Below, piece after piece: positions 7,059-13,772 of a stretch of DNA of 20,903 nt. The translations under genes were made by a program, and so were the position numbers. The notes beneath the pieces are model-generated. The model searched no databases, was not told where the DNA came from, and saw only the letters and a program-made list of their open reading frames with translations. Source of the DNA: JBNJGT01 sp051819765 (GTDB lineage Archaea; Nanobdellota; Nanobdellia; Woesearchaeales; JACJVW01); assembly GCA_051819765.1 (NCBI GenBank), contig JBNJGT010000029.1, forward strand, positions 1 through 20,903. Direction: 5' to 3'. Within the stretch, counting starts at the first letter, position 1. Each line of letters opens with the position of its first letter.

Positions 7059-7066
7059 TTTATATA
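7059..7066 (+). promoter_or_regulatory. TATA box of the SepRS gene
   Basis: TTTATATA centred 27 bases upstream of the ATG at 7090, back to back with the cysS promoter. Confidence 0.65.
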
Positions 7067-7089
7067 CCGTCTTCTTTCACTCTTTTGTC

Positions 7090-8580
7090 ATGTTTGACAT
7101 CCAGAAAATCAAGGAGCAGGCCTCCCAGGATTTCGAGAAAGCCTGGAGTGAGACCGTTGATATGATACCGACCGACACGACTGTTAGCCTTGGGACAGGC
7201 AAGTCAAATCCGTTCCGGGATATGGTCGAGCGCTGTCGGCAGCTCCTGGTTTCCATGGGCTTTTCTGAGATGGAGAACAAATCCATGATCCCTGCTGAAG
7301 AGGTCTACCTGCAGTATGGGCCTGAGGCACCGGTCATCCTTGATCGGGCGTATTATCTTGCCCGGCTTCCGCGGCCTGATATCGGGCTTTCGGACGAGAA
7401 AATTGGGATGATCACGTCTATCATAGGGTCGTTTGATGCCGCTGTGATGCGGGAGATCCTTCGTTCCTATAAGAAGGGAGATATCGAGGGAGATGATTTT
7501 ATCGAAGAGCTGGTGGTCAAGCTTGGTATCCAGACAGAGGATGCAACGCGCATAGTGGAAGAGGTCTTCCATGAATTCAAGGAGTTGTGCCCGCAGCCTA
7601 CCAGCATGACACTGCGCACGCATATGACCGGTGCCTGGTACCAGACCCTTGCGGCATTGCAGGATCAGCGCGACTTCCCTGTTTCGCTTTTCTCGGTCGG
7701 TCCCCGATATCGGAACGAGCAAAAGGAGGATAAGGGGCATTTGCGCGTCCATAACTCGGCATCACTTGTCATAATGGATCCACAGATGTCTCTTGAGGCG
7801 GGCAAAACGATCGTCAAGGAATTCCTGTTGCAGCTTGGGTTCTCTGATGTGAGCTATGAAGTGAAGAAGGGAACCTCCAAGTATTACGCGAAAGGTATGG
7901 AAGAGGAAGCATTTGTGAAGCTGGGGGATGAATGGCTAGAGATTGGTGATATCGGGATGTATTCGGTGATATCGCTTGCAAACTATGGCATCAGATATCC
8001 GGTGTTCAACGCTGGCTTTGGTGTGGAACGTTTATGCATGGTGTTGAATGGGATCGATGATATCAGGGACCTGGTGTATCCGCAGTTCGGTAAGCAAAGT
8101 TTCACTGATGAGGCCATCGCTGAATCCATAAGCTATGTGAAAGAGCCGCACACTGAGCAGGGAATTGCGATTGCTGAAGGCGTTGAGGCAGCAGGCCATG
8201 CTTGCAAGGACATGAAATCGCCATGCGAGACTGTCGCGTATGAGGACAGCACGATCTGTGTGAAGCTTCAGGAAACCGAGGAGGGAAAGAAACTGCTTGG
8301 ACCGGCTGCGTTGAATGAGCTGTATGTCAAGGATGGATGCATCTCCTGTAAATCAGGGGTGCCGGTACAAAAGTCAGTCATCGGCTCGCTTGCCAAGGCT
8401 GTGGCTCATGAGGCTGAGGTCAATAAAGAGGATTTCACCTTCCAGGTCAAGATTGCCAAGTCGTTACCTCAGTTGAATCTGCAGCTGCCAAAAGAGGTCT
8501 CTTTGTATATCCAGCAGAACCAGTATACCATTGATGTGTCAGGACCTGTTTTCATTGAGGTCTTTGTGCATTACAAGTAA
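7090..8580 (+). CDS. sepS: O-phosphoseryl-tRNA(Cys) synthetase (SepRS)
   Basis: Class II synthetase that attaches O-phosphoserine to tRNA(Cys), the first step of indirect Cys-tRNA formation. The reading frame is open well upstream, but the ATG at 7090 is chosen because the TATA box lies 27 bases before it. The 496-residue product starts MFDIQKIKEQ. It carries the SepRS-typical THMTGAWYQTL segment, class II motif 2 (GPRYRNEQ, about residues 203-210, followed by LRVHNSAS) and motif 3 (GFGVERL, about 308-315). A C-terminal region contains conserved cysteines (CISCKSG) before a beta-rich end. It is a little shorter than methanogen SepRS (about 535). It works with SepCysS at 4477-5574. Its stop region overlaps the convergent CCA-adding enzyme gene by 10 bases. 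Confidence 0.92.
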   Translation: MFDIQKIKEQASQDFEKAWSETVDMIPTDTTVSLGTGKSNPFRDMVERCRQLLVSMGFSEMENKSMIPAEEVYLQYGPEAPVILDRAYYLARLPRPDIGLSDEKIGMITSIIGSFDAAVMREILRSYKKGDIEGDDFIEELVVKLGIQTEDATRIVEEVFHEFKELCPQPTSMTLRTHMTGAWYQTLAALQDQRDFPVSLFSVGPRYRNEQKEDKGHLRVHNSASLVIMDPQMSLEAGKTIVKEFLLQLGFSDVSYEVKKGTSKYYAKGMEEEAFVKLGDEWLEIGDIGMYSVISLANYGIRYPVFNAGFGVERLCMVLNGIDDIRDLVYPQFGKQSFTDEAIAESISYVKEPHTEQGIAIAEGVEAAGHACKDMKSPCETVAYEDSTICVKLQETEEGKKLLGPAALNELYVKDGCISCKSGVPVQKSVIGSLAKAVAHEAEVNKEDFTFQVKIAKSLPQLNLQLPKEVSLYIQQNQYTIDVSGPVFIEVFVHYK

Positions 8581-9755
8581 TCGATCTGGATGTCTTTTAC
8601 TCGCTCGGTCACGACCGGGTCTTTTTTTATGTCTTCAAACAATTCTTTTGGGGTATTGTAGGAGCGTTTGACTGTGGCATAGAGTCTTTTATCCTGTTCG
8701 AATGCATCGGGGTGCTTTTTCCTGAACTTTTCGGCATCGACAGTGGCCTTGATGGGCGGTCCTGTCTTGATAACCGTTGGGCTACGCTGGGTGTGAGGTA
8801 TGGTGAAATACATGCGGGCGTTGCCTTCAAATTCCCAGTCTGAATCAGTTACTGTGAACTCATGGAACATCAGTTGCTTTAAGATGTATTGGTAGACGCG
8901 GCGTATCTTGCACCCGACAACATCTTTCTTTCCTTCTACTGGCCTGATTGTGACAAATGCAACGGTTCCATCCTTTTTTCTTGCCAGCTCTTTTGTGATA
9001 CGCTCCTTTGTGAACCAGTCATGAGTTGGGTTCTTGAGGTATTGTGCTGCTTTCCTCTTGAAGAGTTCGTATTTTTCCTGGTTCAGGGAGGCGGCGGCGT
9101 TTCGTGTGGGATCAACCGGGTCAATCAGGATGAGGGGGCTTATCTTGGATTCATTGATCGCATGGAGCGGGTCGTGATGGTATCCTTCCACGTCAATTAT
9201 GGTCTGCTTGCCCCACTGGGACGCTGCCTTAAGCAGGTTCTCGAATCCCTTGTAATGGATGGTGAGGATCTCAAGGCAATAGCCAGAGAGGCCCTGGATG
9301 TAGGACTCTGCCCCATAGAAGTGCTGGGCTTTCGCAAATGCTTTCGCAAGTCGGATCTCATCTGTGTGCTGGCTGTACTGTTGGACCCACGCAACGTGCA
9401 ATGGGCTGACATCGGTGATGTTAGATGCCTGGTCTGCCCGGTCAATGCTCTTGATGGGGATGATCTCAACAATGTACTCGTCCATTGTGATCTGGAAGTA
9501 ATCCCGGCTTCCGTGGACACGCTCAAACGTGAATCCGCATCGCTTCAGGGTCTTTTCCACACGTTCTGAGAGGTCATTGCCTTCCCTGAACCGGATAAAC
9601 AAGTCGATATCCCGAGCATTCCTCAGCCAGGTGTCCTTTGCGATGGAGCCTCCCACGAATACATCATGATATTGGGAGAGGGGCTTTGCCACTGCATCGA
9701 TGACTGATTGGATTTTTCTCCTGTCTTCTTGTGTGGGGCGCAGGGTTTCAATCAT
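8571..9755 (-). CDS. cca: CCA-adding enzyme, archaeal class I
   Basis: Adds or repairs the 3' CCA end of tRNAs without a nucleic acid template. The 394-residue protein has the polymerase-beta-type nucleotidyltransferase core: GGSIAKDTWL (about 35-44) and the carboxylates Asp49 and Asp51 in ARDIDLF. The third position falls at Glu97 in VEIIP, where the archaeal family usually has Asp. The central and C-terminal tRNA-binding domains follow, with the SGYCLEI, DPVDPTRNAA and WEFEGNARM segments. It is shorter than the usual 430-450 residues. The frame is open to 9791, but the TATA box at 9778-9785 lies 27 bases before the ATG at 9755, so I start there. It is convergent with SepRS and divergent from the membrane protein. 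Confidence 0.93.
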   Translation of the reverse strand: MIETLRPTQEDRRKIQSVIDAVAKPLSQYHDVFVGGSIAKDTWLRNARDIDLFIRFREGNDLSERVEKTLKRCGFTFERVHGSRDYFQITMDEYIVEIIPIKSIDRADQASNITDVSPLHVAWVQQYSQHTDEIRLAKAFAKAQHFYGAESYIQGLSGYCLEILTIHYKGFENLLKAASQWGKQTIIDVEGYHHDPLHAINESKISPLILIDPVDPTRNAAASLNQEKYELFKRKAAQYLKNPTHDWFTKERITKELARKKDGTVAFVTIRPVEGKKDVVGCKIRRVYQYILKQLMFHEFTVTDSDWEFEGNARMYFTIPHTQRSPTVIKTGPPIKATVDAEKFRKKHPDAFEQDKRLYATVKRSYNTPKELFEDIKKDPVVTERVKDIQIDYL

Positions 9756-9777
9756 GCTATTTAAAAAGCCAGGTTGC

Positions 9778-9785
9778 CTATAAAA
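9778..9785 (-). promoter_or_regulatory. TATA box of cca
   Basis: TTTTATAG on the minus strand centred 27 bases upstream of the ATG at 9755. This decides the start over an earlier in-frame ATG at 9791. Confidence 0.55.
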
Positions 9786-9798
9786 AACCATCGAAACA

Positions 9799-9806
9799 TT
9801 AATATA
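9799..9806 (+). promoter_or_regulatory. TATA box of the antiporter-like gene and nfo
   Basis: TTAATATA centred 26-27 bases upstream of the ATG at 9829, divergent to the cca promoter. Confidence 0.55.
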
Positions 9807-9828
9807 GAGATTTTCCAGGGTGAGTGGA

Positions 9829-10899
9829 ATGGATGTCCTGGTGGTGAGTTCGCTGTGCTATGTCTTTTTGGCAGTGGTCTTGGCGCTCGCAATACGTAAA
9901 TTTCTTCGTGTGCCGGTGCGGCTTTTGCTCTTGACCATGGGGATTGTCCTTGGGTCAATCACCGTAGCCGATATGAGGCTTGTCCAGTTCCCTGATCAGG
10001 CGGTGGAGTTGTTTGTTGGTATCCTTCTGTCCATGTTGGTGTATGATACCTTCGCACGGGTGCGTGTTGCTGTGCATGATACTGTGAAAGAGCATACACT
10101 GATGTCGGTCACTATGCAGCTTGGAGGAGTTGTCTTATGCCTGACACTCTTTTTGATGCTCTTTTATGATTTCATACAGGCTTTCCTGTTTGCGGTGCTG
10201 TTGCTTTCCATCACGCAGTTTGATGTGGACCTGAAAGTGAAGCGGTTGTACCGGCATTTCCTGGCAGAAGAGGGAGTGCTCTCAAACGTGGTCATGGTCT
10301 CTTTCATCGTGGCCTTGTTGCTTGTTCGGGCTGATCTGTTGAGTGGGGCATATATGCTTGGGTTAGGACTCGGGGTAGGGTTTGTTATGGGGCTTCTCTT
10401 CTTCCGGCTCCTCCGTCTATCCGGGCAGATGGGCACGCTATTCTTGCTGGTTGTTGCAACCTATCTTCTGGCTGAGAATCTTGGGGGGATGGGGATTGTT
10501 GCCACAGCGACCCTTGGGTTCTTCTTTGGGAACGTACGCACCCATACAGAACTCTATGAATTCTCTTCGACCCTCGCTTATGTGATAGAGATTGTGCTGT
10601 TTGTGGTGGTGGGGATTGTCATACCTGTCGAATTTTCCTTGGGTGCTGTGTTGATAGCGTTGGGGACACTGGCTGTGTATCATGTGGTACGCTTCCTGGT
10701 CATCAATGTGACCACCCAGTTTGAATTGGGAGAGCGGATGTTCGTTTCCCTCCTTGCACCGAAGGGAACCTTTGTTGTGGGATTCCTGTTGTTCTTGTGG
10801 TCGAAGAATTTTGCGTTTCTCAATGTGGGGGTCTTGGTTGTGATGTTGAGTCTTATGGTCTCATTCATTGTTGTTGTCAATGAGCGGAGGTTTGTATGA
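9829..10899 (+). CDS. CPA1 cation/proton antiporter-like membrane protein
   Basis: This 356-residue protein consists almost entirely of hydrophobic segments, about ten to twelve by eye. Segment order and motifs match CPA1/NhaP-type exchangers: an RKFLRVPVRLLLLTMGIVLG start, a GILLSMLVYD segment, an AENLGGMGIVATATLGFFFGN segment, and LLAPKGTFVV where the family has a Pro-Arg-Gly motif. The two places where the family carries its ion-binding aspartates are altered. The Thr-Asp-Pro of TM4 reads Thr-Gln-Phe, and the Asn-Asp of TM5 reads Asn-Val in EEGVLSNVV. Ordinary Na+/H+ exchange is therefore doubtful. A frame from GTG at 9820 is possible, but the TATA spacing favours the ATG at 9829. The stop overlaps the nfo start (ATGA), so the two genes are translationally coupled. 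Confidence 0.8.
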   Translation: MDVLVVSSLCYVFLAVVLALAIRKFLRVPVRLLLLTMGIVLGSITVADMRLVQFPDQAVELFVGILLSMLVYDTFARVRVAVHDTVKEHTLMSVTMQLGGVVLCLTLFLMLFYDFIQAFLFAVLLLSITQFDVDLKVKRLYRHFLAEEGVLSNVVMVSFIVALLLVRADLLSGAYMLGLGLGVGFVMGLLFFRLLRLSGQMGTLFLLVVATYLLAENLGGMGIVATATLGFFFGNVRTHTELYEFSSTLAYVIEIVLFVVVGIVIPVEFSLGAVLIALGTLAVYHVVRFLVINVTTQFELGERMFVSLLAPKGTFVVGFLLFLWSKNFAFLNVGVLVVMLSLMVSFIVVVNERRFV

Positions 10900-11645
10900 T
10901 ACGGATCGGACCAGCAGGTTCAGGCGGAGACTATCAAAAGGCGTTTGAGTACTGCAATAAGCACGGCCTCACTGCGCTGGAGGTGGCCTTTACGCATGGG
11001 GTCCGGATGTCACGGGAGCGGGCAACAGCGGTGGGAAATCTTGCCAGGGAGTATGGCATCACGCTCAGCGTGCATGCACCCTATTATGTCAATCTTGCCA
11101 GTTCGGATGAGGAGAAGCAGGGTGCATCTTTTCAGCGTGTGCTTGATGCGTGTGATCGTGCTTCATATCTTGGTGCACGGTGTGTGGTGTTTCATCCTGG
11201 TTTCTATCAGAAGCGGGATCCTGACGCAGTGTATGATATCATCAAGCAGCGGATGCAGGAACTTATGTTTTCAGTCCCTCCGGGGGTGGTGCTGTGTCCT
11301 GAAACCACGGGGAAGGTAAGTCAGTTCGGAACCCTGGAGGAGCTTTTGAGGTTGCAACGGGACGTGGGGTGTGGGATTTGCGTCGATTTTGCCCATCTTC
11401 TGGCACGGGAAGGGTCGGTTGACTATGAAGCGATATTGGCTAAGCTTGTTGACCCTGTCCATGCTCATTTTTCAGGAATCGACTATGGGGACAAGGGTGA
11501 GAAACGCCATGTGCCCACTGATCCCGGAGCGGCAAAACGGTTGCTTGCGTCCTGCGCAGGACGGGATATCACCATCATCAACGAGGGGCCTGATCCATTC
11601 AAGGAGGCTGCACTGATGCAGCAGTTAGTGGAGTCATGGCCATAA
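10896..11645 (+). CDS. nfo: Endonuclease IV-type AP endonuclease
   Basis: Cleaves DNA at abasic sites in base excision repair. The 249-residue TIM barrel carries the full set of family metal-ligand motifs in order: SVHAPYYVNLAS (His60), VVFHPGFY, LCPETTG, CVDFAHL, HAHFSGID, the RHVP histidine and NEGP. It is somewhat shorter than bacterial Nfo (about 280), with the loss spread over loops. Its ATG overlaps the TGA of the antiporter-like gene, so it is probably expressed from the promoter at 9799-9806. The last 12 bases overlap the convergent lipoprotein gene. It is related in fold to the protein at 636-1310. Confidence 0.88.
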   Translation: MIRIGPAGSGGDYQKAFEYCNKHGLTALEVAFTHGVRMSRERATAVGNLAREYGITLSVHAPYYVNLASSDEEKQGASFQRVLDACDRASYLGARCVVFHPGFYQKRDPDAVYDIIKQRMQELMFSVPPGVVLCPETTGKVSQFGTLEELLRLQRDVGCGICVDFAHLLAREGSVDYEAILAKLVDPVHAHFSGIDYGDKGEKRHVPTDPGAAKRLLASCAGRDITIINEGPDPFKEAALMQQLVESWP

Positions 11646-12080
11646 TTGCGGCCGCATCTTCGAGGAGTTCGGGGCGGTGCCATTGATTGCGATCTGGTCA
11701 ATGCTCATCTCGAATTGTTCTCCGGGAGGGAATGGGTTCGGGTCAAAGCTTATCATGAATGTCTCATTTCTCTCCAGGATATCGTCTGCATCGCCTTCAA
11801 GAAAATCTATCTTATATCCAGGGTAGGTGAAGCTCTCATTGTTGAATGTGATAGTGAAGGTCTTCATATCTACTGGTTTTGAGCCTTTCTGGAGTTTTAC
11901 AAGAACTTCAATGCGATAGAATGTATCCATCAGATATCCTCTTACCGCCGTGATATCAAGGCTTTTTGATGGATTTGTCTCGGATTCAGCATCCGATTTA
12001 CTTTTATCCGCTTCCAAGGGCTCCTGCAGGGGGGTGCACGCTACTACAAAAACCATACATAGGATGCATACCAATCGCAT
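11634..12080 (-). CDS. Predicted lipoprotein with archaellin/pilin-like beta domain
   Basis: This encodes a 148-residue protein. The N-terminus (MRLVCILCMVFVVACTPL) is a lipoprotein-type signal with the lipid-attachment cysteine at residue 15. A Ser/Asp/Glu-rich linker follows to about residue 40. The remainder reads like the beta-sandwich of archaellins and archaeal type IV pilins: a LVKLQKGSKPVDMKTFTI strand pair, an acidic turn with DILERNETFMISFD, and PPGEQFEMSI before a polar end. It lacks the long hydrophobic class III prepilin helix, so if the similarity is real the domain is membrane-tethered rather than filament-forming. The frame is open upstream to 12557 but opposes the PIN gene. 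The ATG at 12080 follows an A/T box at 12106-12113. The domain assignment is by eye. Confidence 0.65.
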   Translation of the reverse strand: MRLVCILCMVFVVACTPLQEPLEADKSKSDAESETNPSKSLDITAVRGYLMDTFYRIEVLVKLQKGSKPVDMKTFTITFNNESFTYPGYKIDFLEGDADDILERNETFMISFDPNPFPPGEQFEMSIDQIAINGTAPNSSKMRPQLWP

Positions 12081-12105
12081 GGTATCAGCCGGATACCGTT
12101 TTGTT

Positions 12106-12113
12106 TTTAAATA
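12106..12113 (-). promoter_or_regulatory. TATA-like box of the lipoprotein gene
   Basis: TATTTAAA on the minus strand, about 29 bases upstream of the ATG at 12080. Confidence 0.45.
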
Positions 12114-12156
12114 TTTGTATGACCCTGAGGAACTGCTGTGGCGGTAGACAATAAGC

Positions 12157-12164
12157 TTTATAAA
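12157..12164 (+). promoter_or_regulatory. TATA box of the PIN-rpo7-spt4-eS24-eS31 operon
   Basis: TTTATAAA centred about 31 bases before the ATG at 12192. This implies a leader of only about five bases. Confidence 0.55.
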
Positions 12165-12191
12165 GGAACATATATCTCTCATTAACATTAG

Positions 12192-12566
12192 ATGAAAACG
12201 GTTATTTTGGACACCAATTTTTTGTTTGTTCCGGGTTATTTTGGTGTTGATATCATTGATGAAATCCAACAATTGCTGGGCACCTGCCAACTCTGTATTG
12301 TCGACAAGACGCTGCAAGAGCTCGATCAGGTGGCAACCAGCGGGAAGACAAAACGGGCCGCCCAGCTCGCCCGCAAGATAATCGAGAACAATAACATTAA
12401 TATAGTAGAAACCAACGATTGCCGCCACGTGGACGCCGTCATTCTCGATATGGTGACGAGAGATCATGTCGTGGCAACTCAGGATCGGGCGTTCAAGGCC
12501 AAACTTAAAGAGAAGGGGATACCAGTTATCATCCTGCGGCAGAAACGCTACTTGCAAGTTGTGTAG
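12192..12566 (+). CDS. PIN-domain ribonuclease, Fcf1/Utp24-like
   Basis: This 124-residue single-domain PIN protein carries the usual metal-binding acids: Asp7 in VILDTNFL, a Glu in the LQELDQ helix (about 43), Asp residues in HVDAVILDM (about 81) and Asp in VATQDRAFK (about 97). Its sequence resembles the archaeal relatives of the rRNA-processing nuclease Fcf1/Utp24, and it lies directly upstream of rpo7, an association common in archaea. It is not next to an antitoxin gene, so a toxin role is unlikely. Pre-rRNA processing is inferred from family and context. The rpo7 ribosome site (GGAGG, 12566-12570) begins at its last base. Confidence 0.82.
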   Translation: MKTVILDTNFLFVPGYFGVDIIDEIQQLLGTCQLCIVDKTLQELDQVATSGKTKRAAQLARKIIENNNINIVETNDCRHVDAVILDMVTRDHVVATQDRAFKAKLKEKGIPVIILRQKRYLQVV

Positions 12567-12576
12567 GAGGCAGAAA

Positions 12577-13113
12577 ATGTTTTATCGGTCGAAGATTAAA
12601 GATCACATCCGTGTGCAACCCAATCTGTTTGGGTATGATGTCGAAGAGGCAGTACTAAAGAAGATTAAAGAGAAATTTAGTGGATATATCGACAAGGATA
12701 TCGGCATCATCATTGACGTCATGAACCTTAGCAGGATCGGTGAGGGAGTCATTATCCCTGGCGATGGAGCTGCATACTATGAGGTTGAGTTCGAACTGAT
12801 GACATTCAAGCCTGAACTGCAGGAAGTAGTCCTGGGGCGGGTCAAGGATATCGCTGATTTCGGAGCGTTCATCAATTTTGGACCGATCGAGGGTATGATT
12901 CACATATCCCAGACCATGGATGATTTTGTCTCATTTGCTAAGGACAAGACACTCATGGGAAAGGAGAGCAAGCGTGTACTTAAGGTCGGTGACCTGTGTC
13001 GCTGCCGGATTATCGCATCATCGTTCAAGGATGTGACAAATCCAAAGATCGGACTTACCATGAGGCAGGTCGGTCTGGGACGGCTTGACTGGCTAGAGGA
13101 AGATCAGAAATAA
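12577..13113 (+). CDS. rpoE1: RNA polymerase subunit Rpo7 (RpoE')
   Basis: Stalk subunit of archaeal RNA polymerase, equivalent to eukaryotic RPB7. It pairs with Rpo4, binds emerging RNA and assists open complex formation. The 178-residue protein has the N-terminal tip domain (MFYRSKIKDHIRVQPNLFG to about residue 80) and a C-terminal S1/OB domain with VVLGRVKDIADFGAFINFGPIEGMIHISQ (about 88-116). The start at 12577 is supported by GGAGG six bases upstream; the frame is open further 5' but would overlap the PIN gene. It is followed after 2 bases by spt4. Length and motifs are normal. Confidence 0.95.
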   Translation: MFYRSKIKDHIRVQPNLFGYDVEEAVLKKIKEKFSGYIDKDIGIIIDVMNLSRIGEGVIIPGDGAAYYEVEFELMTFKPELQEVVLGRVKDIADFGAFINFGPIEGMIHISQTMDDFVSFAKDKTLMGKESKRVLKVGDLCRCRIIASSFKDVTNPKIGLTMRQVGLGRLDWLEEDQK

Positions 13114-13115
13114 AA

Positions 13116-13304
13116 ATGGCACGAAAAAAAGTTTGTAAAAAATGCAAGGCGTTTGTTACAGGGGAAGAATGTCCACACTGTAATAATAACACCTTCTCAA
13201 CTACCTGGAAGGGCCGGATCTATGTGTTCGATGCGGAGCATTCTGAGATTGCAGAGCGCATGGGTTTTGTCAAGGAAGGTGAGTACGCAATCAAAACACG
13301 GTGA
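13116..13304 (+). CDS. spt4: Transcription elongation factor Spt4 (RpoE'')
   Basis: This 62-residue zinc protein partners with Spt5 to form the processivity clamp factor on RNA polymerase. Four cysteines, arranged CKKC (residues 8-11) and CPHC (residues 19-22), bind zinc. The remainder, with STTWKGRIYVF and EIAERMG, is the family's Spt5-binding sheet. It starts two bases after the rpo7 stop, so the two are coupled. The gene encoding Spt5 is not in the window. Confidence 0.95.
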   Translation: MARKKVCKKCKAFVTGEECPHCNNNTFSTTWKGRIYVFDAEHSEIAERMGFVKEGEYAIKTR

Positions 13305-13307
13305 TTT

Positions 13308-13589
13308 ATGATGGAACTTAAAGTGAACTCAGAAAGAAGTGAACCTTTGTATTCACGAAAGGTAATCAAACTGCATGCAACCTTTGAAGGCGCAACGCCT
13401 TCAGCAGAAAAGCTTGCACAAGCAGCAGCAAAGACAGCAAAGGCTGATCAGAAACTGGTAGTAGTCAAGAAAATTGGAAATCTCTTTGGGAAGCAAGAGG
13501 CTGACTGTGTTGTATATGTCTATGAATCAGAATCAGCACTGAAAGAGTTGGAAGGTGAGCAGAATGGGAAAGAAAAAGCAGAAGGGTAA
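13308..13589 (+). CDS. rps24e: Ribosomal protein eS24
   Basis: This 93-residue small-subunit protein, found only in archaea and eukaryotes, has the expected order: a start with ERSEPLYSRKVIKLHATFEGATPS, then the KLVVVKKIGNLFG core and the VYVYES strand. Two adjacent ATG codons (13308 and 13311) are possible starts, differing by one residue. The last 26 bases overlap the eS31 gene in another frame. The last residues are charged and poorly conserved. Confidence 0.93.
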   Translation: MMELKVNSERSEPLYSRKVIKLHATFEGATPSAEKLAQAAAKTAKADQKLVVVKKIGNLFGKQEADCVVYVYESESALKELEGEQNGKEKAEG

Positions 13590-13734
13590 GAATCATCCTG
13601 TTCAGATTTATAAGATCTATGAGAGTGGGAAAGCAAAGAACCGCTCATGCCCTAAATGTGGTCTTGGGGTCTTCATGTCTCAACATAAGGATCGGTCGCA
13701 TTGCGGTAAATGTGGCTATACTGAATTTGCCTAG
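13564..13734 (+). CDS. rps27ae: Ribosomal protein eS31 (S27Ae)
   Basis: This 56-residue zinc-ribbon small-subunit protein has a basic start (MGKKKQKGKNHPVQIYKIYE) and two cysteine knuckles: CPKCG at residues 29-33, then CGKCG at 47-51, where the first metal ligand is preceded by His. It overlaps eS24 by 26 bases, the usual archaeal pairing. In eukaryotes the equivalent protein is fused to ubiquitin; here it stands alone. It ends the operon that starts at 12192. Confidence 0.93.
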   Translation: MGKKKQKGKNHPVQIYKIYESGKAKNRSCPKCGLGVFMSQHKDRSHCGKCGYTEFA

Positions 13735-13743
13735 TCGAAATTA

Positions 13744-13751
13744 TTATATAA
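13744..13751 (+). promoter_or_regulatory. TATA box of the glycosyltransferase-sulfotransferase cassette
   Basis: TTATATAA centred 25-26 bases upstream of the GTG at 13773, which predicts leaderless initiation at GTG. Confidence 0.55.
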
Positions 13752-13772
13752 GTTGACTTTTTGTATGAGTGT

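Noticed and set aside
7090..8580. Possible UGA recoding to cysteine linked to SepRS
   Set aside because: UGA ends several genes at normal family lengths here, including the antiporter-like gene, spt4 and paralogs A and B, so it is read as stop.
12081..12557. Upstream extension of the lipoprotein frame to an ATG at 12557
   Set aside because: The extension is entirely antisense to the PIN nuclease gene, and the real ATG at 12080 has a lipoprotein signal and a TATA-like box.
12192..12566. VapC-type toxin
   Set aside because: No antitoxin gene is adjacent. The Fcf1-like sequence and the rpo7 operon context point to rRNA processing.
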